A stretch of DNA of 64,000 nucleotides from the NCBI GenBank assembly GCA_963747535.1, contig CAVVFX010000025.1, forward strand, positions 372,001 through 436,000, written 5' to 3'. The position numbers were made by a program, and so were the translations under genes. Positions 1-8,644 of this stretch are shown one piece after another. Source of the DNA: CAVVFX01 sp963747535. Lineage in GTDB: Bacteria; Acidobacteriota; Terriglobia; Bryobacterales; Bryobacteraceae. Position 1 is the stretch's first letter; every line of letters begins with the position of its first letter. The notes below the pieces were generated by a model. It searched no databases and was not told where the DNA came from. It worked only from the letters and a program-made list of their open reading frames with translations.

Positions 1-854
1 CGGAACGGAAGCGTGCGGAGGAGGCCCTCCACAAGGCCTACGGAGAACTGGAACGTCGCGTCGCCGAGCGTACCGCCGAACTCTCCGCCGCCAACCAGAG
101 GCTGCAGGAACTGGACCGCCTGAAGTCTCAGTTTCTAGCCAGCATGAGCCACGAATTGCGTACGCCCTTGAATTCCATCATCGGTTTCGCGGGTCTCCTG
201 AGGCAGGAAATGACAGGACCTGTGAACGACGAACAAAAGAAACAGCTCGATATCATCCGCACATCGTCCCGGCACCTGCTCACGCTGATTAACGATTTGC
301 TCGACGTATCGCGCATCGAGGCTGGCCGGGCCGATCTTCACTACGAAAAGTTCGATTTTGCCGGCGTTGCTGACGAGGTGATCCGGATCCTGGCGCCGCT
401 GGCCGGCGCTAAGGGGCTTCAGGTGACCACGGATATCCCTGAGTCGGTTGAAATGCTCTGTGATCGTAAGCGAACCTTGCAATTACTCCTGAATTTAGTC
501 AATAATGCAATCAAATTCACTGAGAGCGGATATGTTCGGATTACGGCTCGGACGGCAGGTGGGAACCTGCACGTCTCGGTGGAGGATTCCGGTATCGGAA
601 TTCGGCCGGAACACCTGGGGATGCTGTTCGAGGCGTTCCGGCAGGTAGACGGTTCGGCGAAGCGCGTTTACGAAGGCACGGGTTTGGGATTGTATTTGTG
701 CCGGAAACTCCTTGAATTGATGGGTGGCGAGATACGCGTCGAAAGCGAATTCGGCAAAGGCGCCCGCTTTGCATACCGGGTGCCGCTGCAGCCGCCAACG
801 AACGCAGAGGCCACCTCCAAAGTGAGTGGCGCGATGGAGGCATTACCGCTATGA
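1..854 (+). CDS. Sensor histidine kinase, C-terminal part (cut by left window edge)
   Basis: The reading frame is open from base 3, upstream of the first ATG at 144, so this is the C-terminal part of a longer kinase. The visible part starts with a charged coiled coil (ERKRAEEALHKAYGELERR...) leading into a HisKA H-box (SHELRTPLNSIIG, about base 147), then a HATPase_c domain with N-box (NLVNNAIKFTES), G1 (DSGIG) and G2 (GTGLGLYL) motifs. It should autophosphorylate on the H-box histidine; its sensor domain lies outside the window. The stop overlaps the next ATG (ATGA), so it is translationally coupled to the following REC protein, a likely phosphotransfer partner. The kinase assignment is firm; the stimulus is unknown. 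Confidence 0.93.
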   Translation, partial: ERKRAEEALHKAYGELERRVAERTAELSAANQRLQELDRLKSQFLASMSHELRTPLNSIIGFAGLLRQEMTGPVNDEQKKQLDIIRTSSRHLLTLINDLLDVSRIEAGRADLHYEKFDFAGVADEVIRILAPLAGAKGLQVTTDIPESVEMLCDRKRTLQLLLNLVNNAIKFTESGYVRITARTAGGNLHVSVEDSGIGIRPEHLGMLFEAFRQVDGSAKRVYEGTGLGLYLCRKLLELMGGEIRVESEFGKGARFAYRVPLQPPTNAEATSKVSGAMEALPL

Positions 855-1231
855 GCAAAGCCCTGCTGGTGGAGGATAACGAGAATAACCGCTATCTCTT
901 TACTCTTCTGCTGGAGCACGCCGGATTCTCGGTGGTGTCGGCAACGGACGGCATTTCCGGCCTGGAGATGGCGCGAGCCGAACGGCCGGATGTCATTCTG
1001 CTCGATATTCAGATGCCGGGGATGGATGGCTACGACGTCGCTTTGCAGCTGAAGCAGGATCAGACCCTGCTTTCCATTCCTTTAATCGGAGTCAGTTCCT
1101 TTGCGATGCCTGGGGACCGGGCCAAAGCGATGAACTCCGGCTTCGCCGGCTATATCGAAAAACCAGTAGAACCCGAACACTTCGCCGCGACCGTTCTCAA
1201 TCTGATGCAAGGCGCAAAGGCCGGTCGATGA
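851..1231 (+). CDS. Single-domain response regulator (CheY-like REC)
   Basis: A 126-residue protein consisting only of a receiver domain. The acidic pocket is at E8-D9, the phospho-acceptor is D52 (LLDIQMPGMDG), the conserved Ser is in GVSS, and the conserved Lys is in YIEKPVEP. There is no output domain, so it works by protein contact or as a phosphorelay intermediate. It overlaps the upstream kinase by 4 bases and the downstream hybrid kinase by 4 bases (ATGA both times), so the three genes form one tightly coupled signalling operon. Family assignment is secure; output is unknown. Confidence 0.93.
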   Translation: MSKALLVEDNENNRYLFTLLLEHAGFSVVSATDGISGLEMARAERPDVILLDIQMPGMDGYDVALQLKQDQTLLSIPLIGVSSFAMPGDRAKAMNSGFAGYIEKPVEPEHFAATVLNLMQGAKAGR

Positions 1232-3321
1232 AGATCCTGAGCGTCGACGATAACCACGCCAATCTTTACCTGATGCAGGCTTTGCTGCGAGGCCACGGGC
1301 ATCAGGTTGTCAGCGTGCACAACGGCGTTGAGGCACTGCGCCAGCTTGAAGATGCCGCGGATGGCAACGCCGGCCCCGCAGACGCCGGTTTCGATCTGAT
1401 CGTCTCCGACGTTCTGATGCCGGAGATGGATGGTTTTCAGTTGTGCCGCGAAGTCAAAACCGACGAGCGCCTGAAACGGATTCCGTTTGTCATTTACACC
1501 GCCACCTACACGTCCAGACAGGACGAAGAGTTCGGTTTGTCGCTGGGTGCTTCGCGCTTCGTTGTGAAGCCCGTAGAGCCCGAAGAACTGATCGCAATCC
1601 TGGAGGAGGTGTACCGGAGCAGGCAAGTCACGGAGATACCCGCACCGGAAACTACGCCGGTCGAGGACTACCTGCGCGTTTACAATCAGCGCCTCATCAA
1701 GAAACTGGAACGTAAGGTCGAGCAACTGGAGGGGGCGTCCAGGGATCTGAAGTGCCTGATCGCCGAACGGGACCGCGAAATCGCGCGCCGGCAGAACGCC
1801 GAACACGAGCTAAGCCGCTCGGAGGAGCAGATGCGGCTGGTGTGGGAGAACTCTCTCGACGGTCTGGTTTTGACTAGCGCGGACGGCGCGATCATCCTGG
1901 CTAATCCGGCATTCGCCCACATGTGCGGCGTCCCGCTACAGCAGATCGAGGGGGCGCATTTCAGTCAGTGCGGATGGAGCGAGCCGGACAAGGCCTTCGC
2001 GGCGTACCGGTGGCGGCATGAGCAGGAAAGCAGCTATAAGAATTTCGAACAGCACCTGATTCGTCCCGATGGCAAGGAGGTTTTGATCGAGGGAACGAGC
2101 ACTCCCTTTGCATCGTCTGGCAGCTGCTTTGTATTCGGTATTTTCCGCGACATTACGGCTCGCAGACGGGCGGAAGTAGAGCGGGTGGCCCTCGAAGCCC
2201 AACTGGCCGAGGCCCAGAAGATGGAAAGCGTCGGCAGCCTGGCCGGGGGCCTCGCTCACGACTTCAACAATCTGCTCACGGTCATCAACGGATACTGCGA
2301 TCTGTTACGGCTCGAGATCGCACCCGGCAGTGCATCGTTCCAGATTCTGGCGCAGATCAACAATGCCGGCAAACGTGCCGCCGACCTGGCCAGCCAGCTG
2401 CTGGCGTTCAGCCGCAGGCAGAAAATCGTCGACGCGCCCCTCGATCTTAACGCCCTGATCACCGAGAGCCTGCCGATGCTGGAGCGTCTTGTCGGAGAAT
2501 CGATCGAGATCGTGACCCGGCTTGAACCCGCCCTGGGTCTGGTTATGGGCGATACCGGACAGTTTCTTCAGGTGGTCATGAATCTCGCGGCTAATGCGCG
2601 GGACGCGATGCCGGATGGAGGCACCGTGACCCTGACCACTGCCAACGTCCTACCGGACGCCTCCAGCCAGACGGACTCCGGCCCGCTCGTGTCGCTGGCG
2701 GTGAGCGATACCGGAACGGGCATAGCCGAGGACCTGATACCGCATATCTTCGACCCCTTCTTTTCCACTAAAGGAAATGAAGGCACCGGCCTCGGCCTCT
2801 TCACGGCCTCCGGGATTGTGCGTCGTAACGGCGGCTCTATTTCGGCCCGGAGCGACCCCTCCTCCGGAACTGTCTTCGAAATCCTGCTCCCGCGGGTGCT
2901 GCCGGACCATGCCCGCGAGGCCCGGGAACCGCGCAGTCAGGAGCAGGCCGATGTTCCGGCGGGCGCTGGAGAAACCATTCTTGTAACAGAGGACCGGGAT
3001 GAAGTCCGTGAAATGGTCGTGGCCGTCCTACGGCATTTCGGATACGCGGTTCTGGAAGCGGGTTCCGGACAGGAGGCGATGGAAGTTTCCCTGTGCCATC
3101 AAGGCCCCATCGACCTTCTATTAACGGATATTTTGATGCCTGAAATGAATGGCAGGCAGCTCGCTGAGCGATTGAAAACCTTCCGCCCTTCCACGGCGGT
3201 CTTGTTCATGTCGGGTAATATCGGCATTCCTCCAGCGCCGGAGGAGTGCATTGTGAAGCCGTTCACCGTCCAAACCCTGACCGCCCGGGTGCGCCAGTTG
3301 CTCGACAGGAAAAGTCCGTAG
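1228..3321 (+). CDS. Hybrid sensor kinase, REC-PAS-HisKA-HATPase-REC
   Basis: The 697-residue protein has an N-terminal REC domain (phospho-acceptor D61 in VSDVLMPEMDG), then a coiled coil at about residues 160-200 and one PAS domain at about 200-320 (EEQMRLVWENSLDGLVL...FRDITARRRAE). The HisKA domain carries phospho-His H344 (GLAHDFNNLLTVING), followed by HATPase_c (NLAANARDAMP, DTGTGI, GTGLGLF) and a C-terminal REC (D634 in LLTDILMPEMNG). The HDFNN-type H-box with a fused REC is typical of soluble PAS hybrid kinases; no membrane segments are seen. The N-terminal REC suggests it receives phosphate or partner contact from the two upstream coupled genes. In the first position of the C-terminal REC the usual acidic pair reads TED. 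Confidence 0.93.
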   Translation: MKILSVDDNHANLYLMQALLRGHGHQVVSVHNGVEALRQLEDAADGNAGPADAGFDLIVSDVLMPEMDGFQLCREVKTDERLKRIPFVIYTATYTSRQDEEFGLSLGASRFVVKPVEPEELIAILEEVYRSRQVTEIPAPETTPVEDYLRVYNQRLIKKLERKVEQLEGASRDLKCLIAERDREIARRQNAEHELSRSEEQMRLVWENSLDGLVLTSADGAIILANPAFAHMCGVPLQQIEGAHFSQCGWSEPDKAFAAYRWRHEQESSYKNFEQHLIRPDGKEVLIEGTSTPFASSGSCFVFGIFRDITARRRAEVERVALEAQLAEAQKMESVGSLAGGLAHDFNNLLTVINGYCDLLRLEIAPGSASFQILAQINNAGKRAADLASQLLAFSRRQKIVDAPLDLNALITESLPMLERLVGESIEIVTRLEPALGLVMGDTGQFLQVVMNLAANARDAMPDGGTVTLTTANVLPDASSQTDSGPLVSLAVSDTGTGIAEDLIPHIFDPFFSTKGNEGTGLGLFTASGIVRRNGGSISARSDPSSGTVFEILLPRVLPDHAREAREPRSQEQADVPAGAGETILVTEDRDEVREMVVAVLRHFGYAVLEAGSGQEAMEVSLCHQGPIDLLLTDILMPEMNGRQLAERLKTFRPSTAVLFMSGNIGIPPAPEECIVKPFTVQTLTARVRQLLDRKSP

Positions 3322-3330
3322 CCTCCGTAC

Positions 3331-3358
3331 GGCAGACCATCGTCTTTTGTGGTCTGCC
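3331..3358 (+). repeat. 28-bp intergenic palindrome, family A copy 1
   Basis: Perfect 9-bp stem GGCAGACCA / TGGTCTGCC around a 10-base loop (TCGTCTTTTG). It sits in the 69-bp gap between the convergent ends of the hybrid kinase and the aldo/keto reductase, preceded by CCTCCGTAC. The same element recurs near 13.2, 17.4 and 55.0 kb, with partial copies elsewhere. It may act as a bidirectional terminator or be a REP-type mobile palindrome; the sequence alone does not decide. Confidence 0.8.
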
Positions 3359-3390
3359 TGGCGGCTCAGCTACAAACGCCGGACGTGCAA

Positions 3391-4275
3391 CTACGCCAGC
3401 GCCATATTCAAATTCTCAATTGCCTCGTCGATCTCCGCCGTATTCTTGTAACCGACCGTTACGGCATCGACGCCTGCATTCCTGAATGCGAACCGCATCG
3501 CCGCCTTCCGGTCCTCACGCGTCGTGAACGCACCTTCTCCCACCAGCTTCATGCTAATGATGCCCATGCCATCCGCGCGCACCTGCTTCACGTGCGTGAC
3601 CACCTCGCTGACGTTCCCCGGTCCGTTCGTGTTGAACTCCTCGGCATCCATCTTGGTGCCCTTGTGGTTCATTCGGATCATGGCGATCTCCAGCCACTTG
3701 TTGCCTGGGAACTGGCGCAAAGCCGGCAGTCCGTGTACCGAGGCGCCGTACCCCACTACCGCTTTCTTGGACTTCGCTTCCAATATCCCGTCCTGCCACC
3801 GCACGGTGTCGGTTGGCCACGTTGCCACGTGCTGGTAGTGCAATAGCATCACGTCGAAGTAATCGGTATTCGCCAGCTTGCGAAGTTCATCGATCTTGTC
3901 CTGCGGATTCACGCCTTCGCGTGTCGTCACCTTGGACATCAGCGTATAACTGTCGCGCGGGATGCCCTTCAGCGCTACGCCCAGCATCTTATGCATCTCG
4001 CCGTAGGTTTCGGCGGTCTCGAAGAAGCGAATGCCCTGGTCGTAGGCGTGGCGCACCAGCCTTGTGAACTGTTCCTGACCCAACTCACGCTGGACCCGCC
4101 CACTCAAGGTGCCGGTGCCGAACGCGAGCCGCGTTACCTTGACGCCGGATTTTCCGAGCGTCACCCAATCGGTTGCCGATCCGCCCGCCGCCCGCAAGGG
4201 CAGCTTTCCGGCTCCAGCGAGTACACCCGCGGCGAGTCCGGTCTTTAAGAAATTGCGTCGAGAACAATACGCCAT
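3391..4275 (-). CDS. Tat-exported aldo/keto reductase family protein
   Basis: From the ATG at 4275 the product has 294 residues. This start is chosen because GGAGG lies at good spacing upstream (minus strand, 4284-4288) and it gives a clean Tat signal, MAYCSRRNFLKTGLAAG. The longer frame to 4506 has no such support. The mature part is an AKR barrel (TLGKSGVKVTRLAFGTGTLSG...), with the tetrad region FFETAETYG, K in LMSKV and H in MLLHYQH, and a C-terminal NADP-site-like GVDAVTVGYKNTAEIDEAI. The usual catalytic Asp of FDTA is Glu here, so classical reductase chemistry is uncertain. It is convergent with the kinase operon and stands alone. Confidence 0.85.
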   Translation of the reverse strand: MAYCSRRNFLKTGLAAGVLAGAGKLPLRAAGGSATDWVTLGKSGVKVTRLAFGTGTLSGRVQRELGQEQFTRLVRHAYDQGIRFFETAETYGEMHKMLGVALKGIPRDSYTLMSKVTTREGVNPQDKIDELRKLANTDYFDVMLLHYQHVATWPTDTVRWQDGILEAKSKKAVVGYGASVHGLPALRQFPGNKWLEIAMIRMNHKGTKMDAEEFNTNGPGNVSEVVTHVKQVRADGMGIISMKLVGEGAFTTREDRKAAMRFAFRNAGVDAVTVGYKNTAEIDEAIENLNMALA

Positions 4276-4740
4276 CTGTTTGCCTCCAATTGGCAACATC
4301 GTATCACGAGGCAAGCTGCATTTGCTGGCCCGCCCGCAGGTTAGTTTAGAGATCCGTACGTGAATACCCAAGCACGTTGTCCATGTGACGAATGAGTTCA
4401 TGCGGCGTTCGAACCCTTGAGGGTCCATTTCTATTGATACATCATGCCCTGTGGACCGGATTCCTCCGGAATCAGGCGCCACCCGGAAGTTAAATCGCCC
4501 AAACACACGATCCGCGCGCTAAGCAGTTTGCGTGAACGGTGTTTACAATACTCCACATTGCTAACGAACGCACGCGAATGGATCTCTTCGGGCGGCGGTA
4601 GCGTCAGCCGAGAAAGTGAAGATTTTATTACGACTGCGCCAAATTGAGTGTAATAGCGGCGAGACCCGAAACTGAATCCGTGGAAGCCAGACAGGCATCA
4701 ATATGCCCGGAAGAGTTTGCCGTAGAGAGAGGAGTAAGCC
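4276..4740. other. Intergenic region, 465 bp
   Basis: Divergent gap between the Tat-exported reductase and the broken NmrA-like gene, so promoters for both should lie here. The only thing I can point to is the GAGGAG ribosome site at about 4729-4734 before the ATG at 4741. No RNA gene or repeat was recognised. Base composition is slightly more AT-rich than the neighbouring genes. Confidence 0.5.
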
Positions 4741-5645
4741 ATGTACGTGATTACAGGAGCGACAGGTAACACTGGAAGCGTGGTAGCGGAGAGATTGCTC
4801 GAAGCGGGACAGAAGGTGCGCGTGGTGGGGCGCGACCCGAAGCGACTGGAGAAATTCACCGGGAAGGGTGCGGAATCATTCATCGCTGATGCGACGGATG
4901 GGGACGCGCTCACGAACGCGTTTGCCGGCGCAAAGGCCGTGTACGCGATGATCCCTCCGAATATTGGTGCCCCGGACGTTCGCGCATATATGGACAGTGT
5001 GAGCGACGCCTTACGCTCCGCGATTGGAAAAAACGGGATAGAGTATGCCGTCGTTCTGAGCAGCGTCGGCGCGGACAAATCGCATGGAACCGGTCCCGTG
5101 GCCGGCTTGCACAGATCTGGAAAAGAAACTCGAAGGAATTGCAGGGTTAAATGCCCTCTTCCTGCGAGCCGGCTACTTCATGGAAAACCTTCTGCCCCAG
5201 GCCGGTGTGATTAAGTCGATGGGAATTATGGCCGGCCCGGTCAGAGAGGACTTGCCCTTGCCAATGATCGCCACGCGCGATATCGGCGCCTGTGCAGCCG
5301 AAGCCCTGTTGAAATTGGATTTCGTCCGAAAAAGCACGCACGAACTACAAGGGCCCCGCGACGTCAACTTACGTGGAAATTGCGAAGATCGTGGGTGCGG
5401 CGATTGGCAAGGAGGACCTTACATATAAGCTGGTGCCTGCGGCGCAGTTGAAGCCCGTGCTGATGCAGATGGGGATGTCATCCAACATGGCAGACCTGTT
5501 ACTGGAGATGGCTGATGCGCTCAATTCGGGCCACATGAAGATGCTCGAACCGCGTTCTCCCGCGAACACGACTCCGACTACTCTGGAAACTTTCGTAGCA
5601 GAAGTATTTTTGCCGGCGTATGGAGGAAGAGCATACCGCGCGTAG
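4741..5645 (+). pseudogene. NmrA/SDR-type NAD(P)-binding protein gene with two one-base insertions
   Basis: Three overlapping frames encode successive parts of one atypical short-chain dehydrogenase (NmrA-like, quinone-oxidoreductase-type): a Rossmann start MYVITGATGNTGSVVAERLL, a middle LEKKLEGIAGLNALFLRAGYFMENLL, and an end EIAKIVGAAIGKEDLTYKLVPAA. Frame 1 passes to frame 2 at an extra A near 5113 (GGC TTG CAC a GAT CTG GAA), and frame 2 to frame 3 at an extra A at 5366/5367 (GAC GTC a ACT TAC GTG GAA ATT). Removing both bases gives an uninterrupted 300-residue protein of normal family length; the span of 905 bases is 3n+2, exactly as expected. It starts at ATG 4741 behind GAGGAG. It is either a recent pseudogene or carries two assembly errors. 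Confidence 0.85.
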
Positions 5646-6003
5646 GCGTAAGGTCGAAGGTTTAGTGGGCCCGTGTTCGCCCAATTTGCATACCCAAGCG
5701 ATTAGAAGGAACGGCGGCAAGTGACATGCCGCATCAGAAGGTTACTCCCCGCAAGCCGGCCTGTGACCGCGGATCTGGGCACTCGGCACCTGTCCGTGAA
5801 AAGCTCGCAACGCCGATTCCCAAGTCGGATCAGTAAACACTCGACTACACGCGGCTGAAAAATCCGGCGTAATCCAGGGCCGATCATTCAGTCGCAACGG
5901 GCTACCGATCAGTCAGTCGCTCTTTGCCCGCTATCTCTGGGCAAGCCGTTCCGGGAATCGTCAGCAATAATTCCGTTTGATCATCTCCGCGCGCGAGATA
6001 GAC
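5646..6003. other. Intergenic region, about 360 bp
   Basis: Gap between the ends of two convergent genes. I see no RNA gene, no strong hairpin with a T-run and no copy of the palindrome families found elsewhere in the window. Short open frames here lack ribosome sites and family resemblance. Confidence 0.45.
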
Positions 6004-7311
6004 CTATTTATTTGCGCCGGGCCCCGTGCTTCGCTCATCCGCATACCGGCAGATCAGTTCTGCTTCCACCTCGTACGGCTCCTCTGGGAGAACAGTGAGT
6101 TCCAGGAGACTCGCTTTCAGGTCCAGCTGCCTCGCGTCAGACGTAGCGGCAGGGTCGGCGGTTCCCTTTGCAGTAACGAAGACCAAGTCCCGGATCACCC
6201 GTCCGTCCGCCCAGGTGACACGTACTCTGAGATGGCGTTGTGCGAGCCGTTGCCCCAGCCGGATGTCCACGCCGCTGATCTGCTCTCCCTCGTGCAGGGT
6301 GACGACACCGGCCGAATCGCGTTCATGTGCGTCCGGATAAAAGGCTCTTCGATAGGGGAAACCCGGACTCCGGGAATCGTCCGGATTAACGACGATCTGA
6401 TACCTGCCGGGCGGGATATGGACGAACTTGAAGAAACCTTTCTTGTCCTGAAACTCCCAGTACAACTGTTGCGCCTTCGGGATCACACTCTCCTCGACCG
6501 GCAAAATGTAGACGAATGCCTCAGGAAGCGGCTTGTTCGCCGAGTCTAGAACTCGACCCTGGATGGAACCACTGGCGAAGACCTCGATATTACGCTCCTC
6601 GCAGGCGCCCGCGTGCAGGTCGAAGGGGGCCAGCGGCTTGTCGCTCCCGATGAACCAGGAGAGAGTTGCGCCCGCAGGCAGGTCCGGAGCGAACTCATAC
6701 TTTCCCGAGGGCAGGGCATAGAAGGCGTAGAGGCCCTCGGTGTCAGCCTGCGCCTCATATGTCCTTCGGACCGACTTCACACGGACCAGCGTGTTCACCA
6801 GAGGTTTGGGAGCGCGGGTCCCCAGTAACCCGTCAAAACTGCGGTCAATTCGGGCGATCTGACCGACGAGCGAGGGCACCTGCTCGCCGTCACGTCGCTG
6901 TCTCAGGATTCGAAGCGCCGCACCGGCAGCTTCGATCCTTCGCGTGGAACTACAGATGCCGGCATGAGCCAGGCCGTCACTGCCAACGAACGCCTCGACA
7001 AGGTATTGCTCGCCGACTTTAAACGGAACGCCGCAATCTCCGCCGCCTCTCCCGGTCAGTACATTTACCTCTTTCGCATCAGGGGGAACGCCTCCGAAAG
7101 ACTCGTTGACCTGAATGCGTACCGTACGACTGCTTAGAAATGCCATATCGGTCGTGCGAGGAAGATCCGTCACTGCGAGGACAGTCCCACGAAAAACAGG
7201 ACCTTTGGGTCCACCTAGACCCGGACAGACGCCGGACGAGAGGCAACTGCAGGAAAAGGCCAGGGAATTTAGCAACAGCGTGGATAGCCAGACTCGCAGT
7301 ATCAGTCGCAC
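6004..7311 (-). CDS. Secreted protein: TIMP/NTR-like N-domain plus carboxypeptidase-regulatory-like domains
   Basis: A 435-residue protein starting at GTG 7311, with signal peptide MRLILRVWLSTLLLNSLAFS cut before CSCLSSGVCPG. A mature N-terminus starting Cys-x-Cys followed by a beta-rich domain with VFRGTVLAV and a later paired Cys (GDCGVPFKVGEQYLVEAF, about residues 92-109; HAGICSSTRRI) is the signature of NTR/TIMP-like folds. From about residue 145 come beta-sandwich repeats of the carboxypeptidase-regulatory type (LVRVKSVRRTYEAQADTEG, then SIQGRVLDSANKPLPEAFVYI with GFFKFVHIPPGRYQIVV). Such proteins are usually extracytoplasmic binding or adhesion scaffolds in Acidobacteria; the ligand is unknown. 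No adjacent partner gene is seen. The Cys could alternatively be a weak lipobox (LAFSC). Confidence 0.7.
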   Translation of the reverse strand: MRLILRVWLSTLLLNSLAFSCSCLSSGVCPGLGGPKGPVFRGTVLAVTDLPRTTDMAFLSSRTVRIQVNESFGGVPPDAKEVNVLTGRGGGDCGVPFKVGEQYLVEAFVGSDGLAHAGICSSTRRIEAAGAALRILRQRRDGEQVPSLVGQIARIDRSFDGLLGTRAPKPLVNTLVRVKSVRRTYEAQADTEGLYAFYALPSGKYEFAPDLPAGATLSWFIGSDKPLAPFDLHAGACEERNIEVFASGSIQGRVLDSANKPLPEAFVYILPVEESVIPKAQQLYWEFQDKKGFFKFVHIPPGRYQIVVNPDDSRSPGFPYRRAFYPDAHERDSAGVVTLHEGEQISGVDIRLGQRLAQRHLRVRVTWADGRVIRDLVFVTAKGTADPAATSDARQLDLKASLLELTVLPEEPYEVEAELICRYADERSTGPGANK

Positions 7312-8644
7312 GCACCCATTTTAGACTCCGTGCCATTTCTGCTGGTTCCCATGGACCTTGATTGGAGCATAAGGGGCACCAGAGGGCGCAAGATCTTTGC
7401 CTTAGGATGAAGCCGTGCCTGACCCCACGCGTAGCGTCCGCCGCGCGGGTGGCTTAGTTCAAACGCGCTTCCATCCTTCGACCCACCTGGCCGGATTGCC
7501 ATGTTGCGTACCGAGCGGAGGATCGGTCTGTGCACTTTCCAAACTGACCCGCCTGCCGGTAACCAGCCCTTCGCCCATTTCTGCCCCTTCATCCCAACAG
7601 CATAGGCGCCGCCCCCTCAAAAACCTTGCCCTCGCGTGTCAACCTGAAAGCAGAACGGCCAAAGTGTGCCCGTCTGCCAGTCGCGCGCGCGCCCTTTTTG
7701 AAATTTGAGGAGTGCCATTTGCCGACGCTGCTCGTCTTTACCACCTCGCCTGCCGACCGTGCCGCGCCGCAGAAACTTGCATACCAGGAAATCGCAGGAT
7801 CCGCCGGCGATACCGAAAGACCCGCAATCGGTCCCGGCGTGGAACGCGCCCGCATCCGCCCTCTTGCGGTTCTTCCATCTCCTTCCGTCCGAGTCATGGG
7901 TCTGGCGGCTTTGTGCCCAGCGCATATTTCCGCGATCGGTGCACAGTCCTGCACAAACGAAAAATCTCCGTCGGTGCCGAGGCCCCGCATAACCATAACA
8001 AATCATGACTACTTAGAAGGAATTGGCTTCGAACCGCAAAACCGCCCCAACCCGTGTGCATCCGAGACGCCTCCGGCCAGGGACCAAACCGCCCCACCTA
8101 AGACTCGCATCCTCAGGCCGAACAGGGAGTTCGTTTTTTCCGCTGCACCCCAAGATCGCTTCTCCCGTGCCGCCCCACCAATTCGCGTGTATTCGCGGAT
8201 TCGTGTCCGCAATGTCTTCCGTGACCCGCGCCCAGGAACACAGGAATGCACAAACCTAAAACCGCTGCCACTTGCCGCTCCCCGGATAACTAAACCGGAC
8301 AGACCCCCGGTCGAACCCAACGCCCAGCCCAAAATCACACCCGGCGAGCCGCCCCAAGAGGCGGCCTACCCAACAGAAAATCGAGTGCAAGCCACTTCAA
8401 AAGCCCAAAGTGGGGCATGTCCCTTCGCTTGCCAAGACCGCTCGCGGCGGGTTTCTCTCACCGCCTGCCTGGTGCGAGAAACGGCAGCGGAGCCAAACTC
8501 GATAGCCATGCCACCGGCTCAGCCTGACTTATGCGTACGCTTGAGACTTGAGTGTCTGGCCCGGGCTTCTGCGGATCTCCCACTTTTGTGTCGTGTGCCC
8601 CACTCCGGGCGGGACGCTGGTCACCCTCTCACTGGTGTGACAGA
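7312..8644. other. Gene-poor intergenic region, 1.3 kb
   Basis: Divergent gap between the secreted NTR-like gene and the GH20 gene. The plus strand is unusually C-rich, and a long open frame (7626-8648) is low-complexity Pro/Arg/Ala with no family resemblance, so I treat it as non-coding. Visible structure includes a small hairpin GCCGCC...GGCGGC near 8350-8367. A run with 10-base periodicity at 8181-8210 (attcgcgtgt / attcgcggat / tcgtgtccgc) resembles the repeat at 29.73 kb, and GTGTGACAG at about 8636 matches the start of the palindrome found at 32.17 kb. It may hold decayed genes or promoters. Confidence 0.55.

Noticed and set aside
1150..1806. 218-residue frame opposite the REC domains
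   Set aside because: Antisense of two secure receiver domains.
4276..4506. Upstream extension of the aldo/keto reductase frame
   Set aside because: The ATG at 4275 has a strong ribosome site and a clean Tat signal; the extension has neither.
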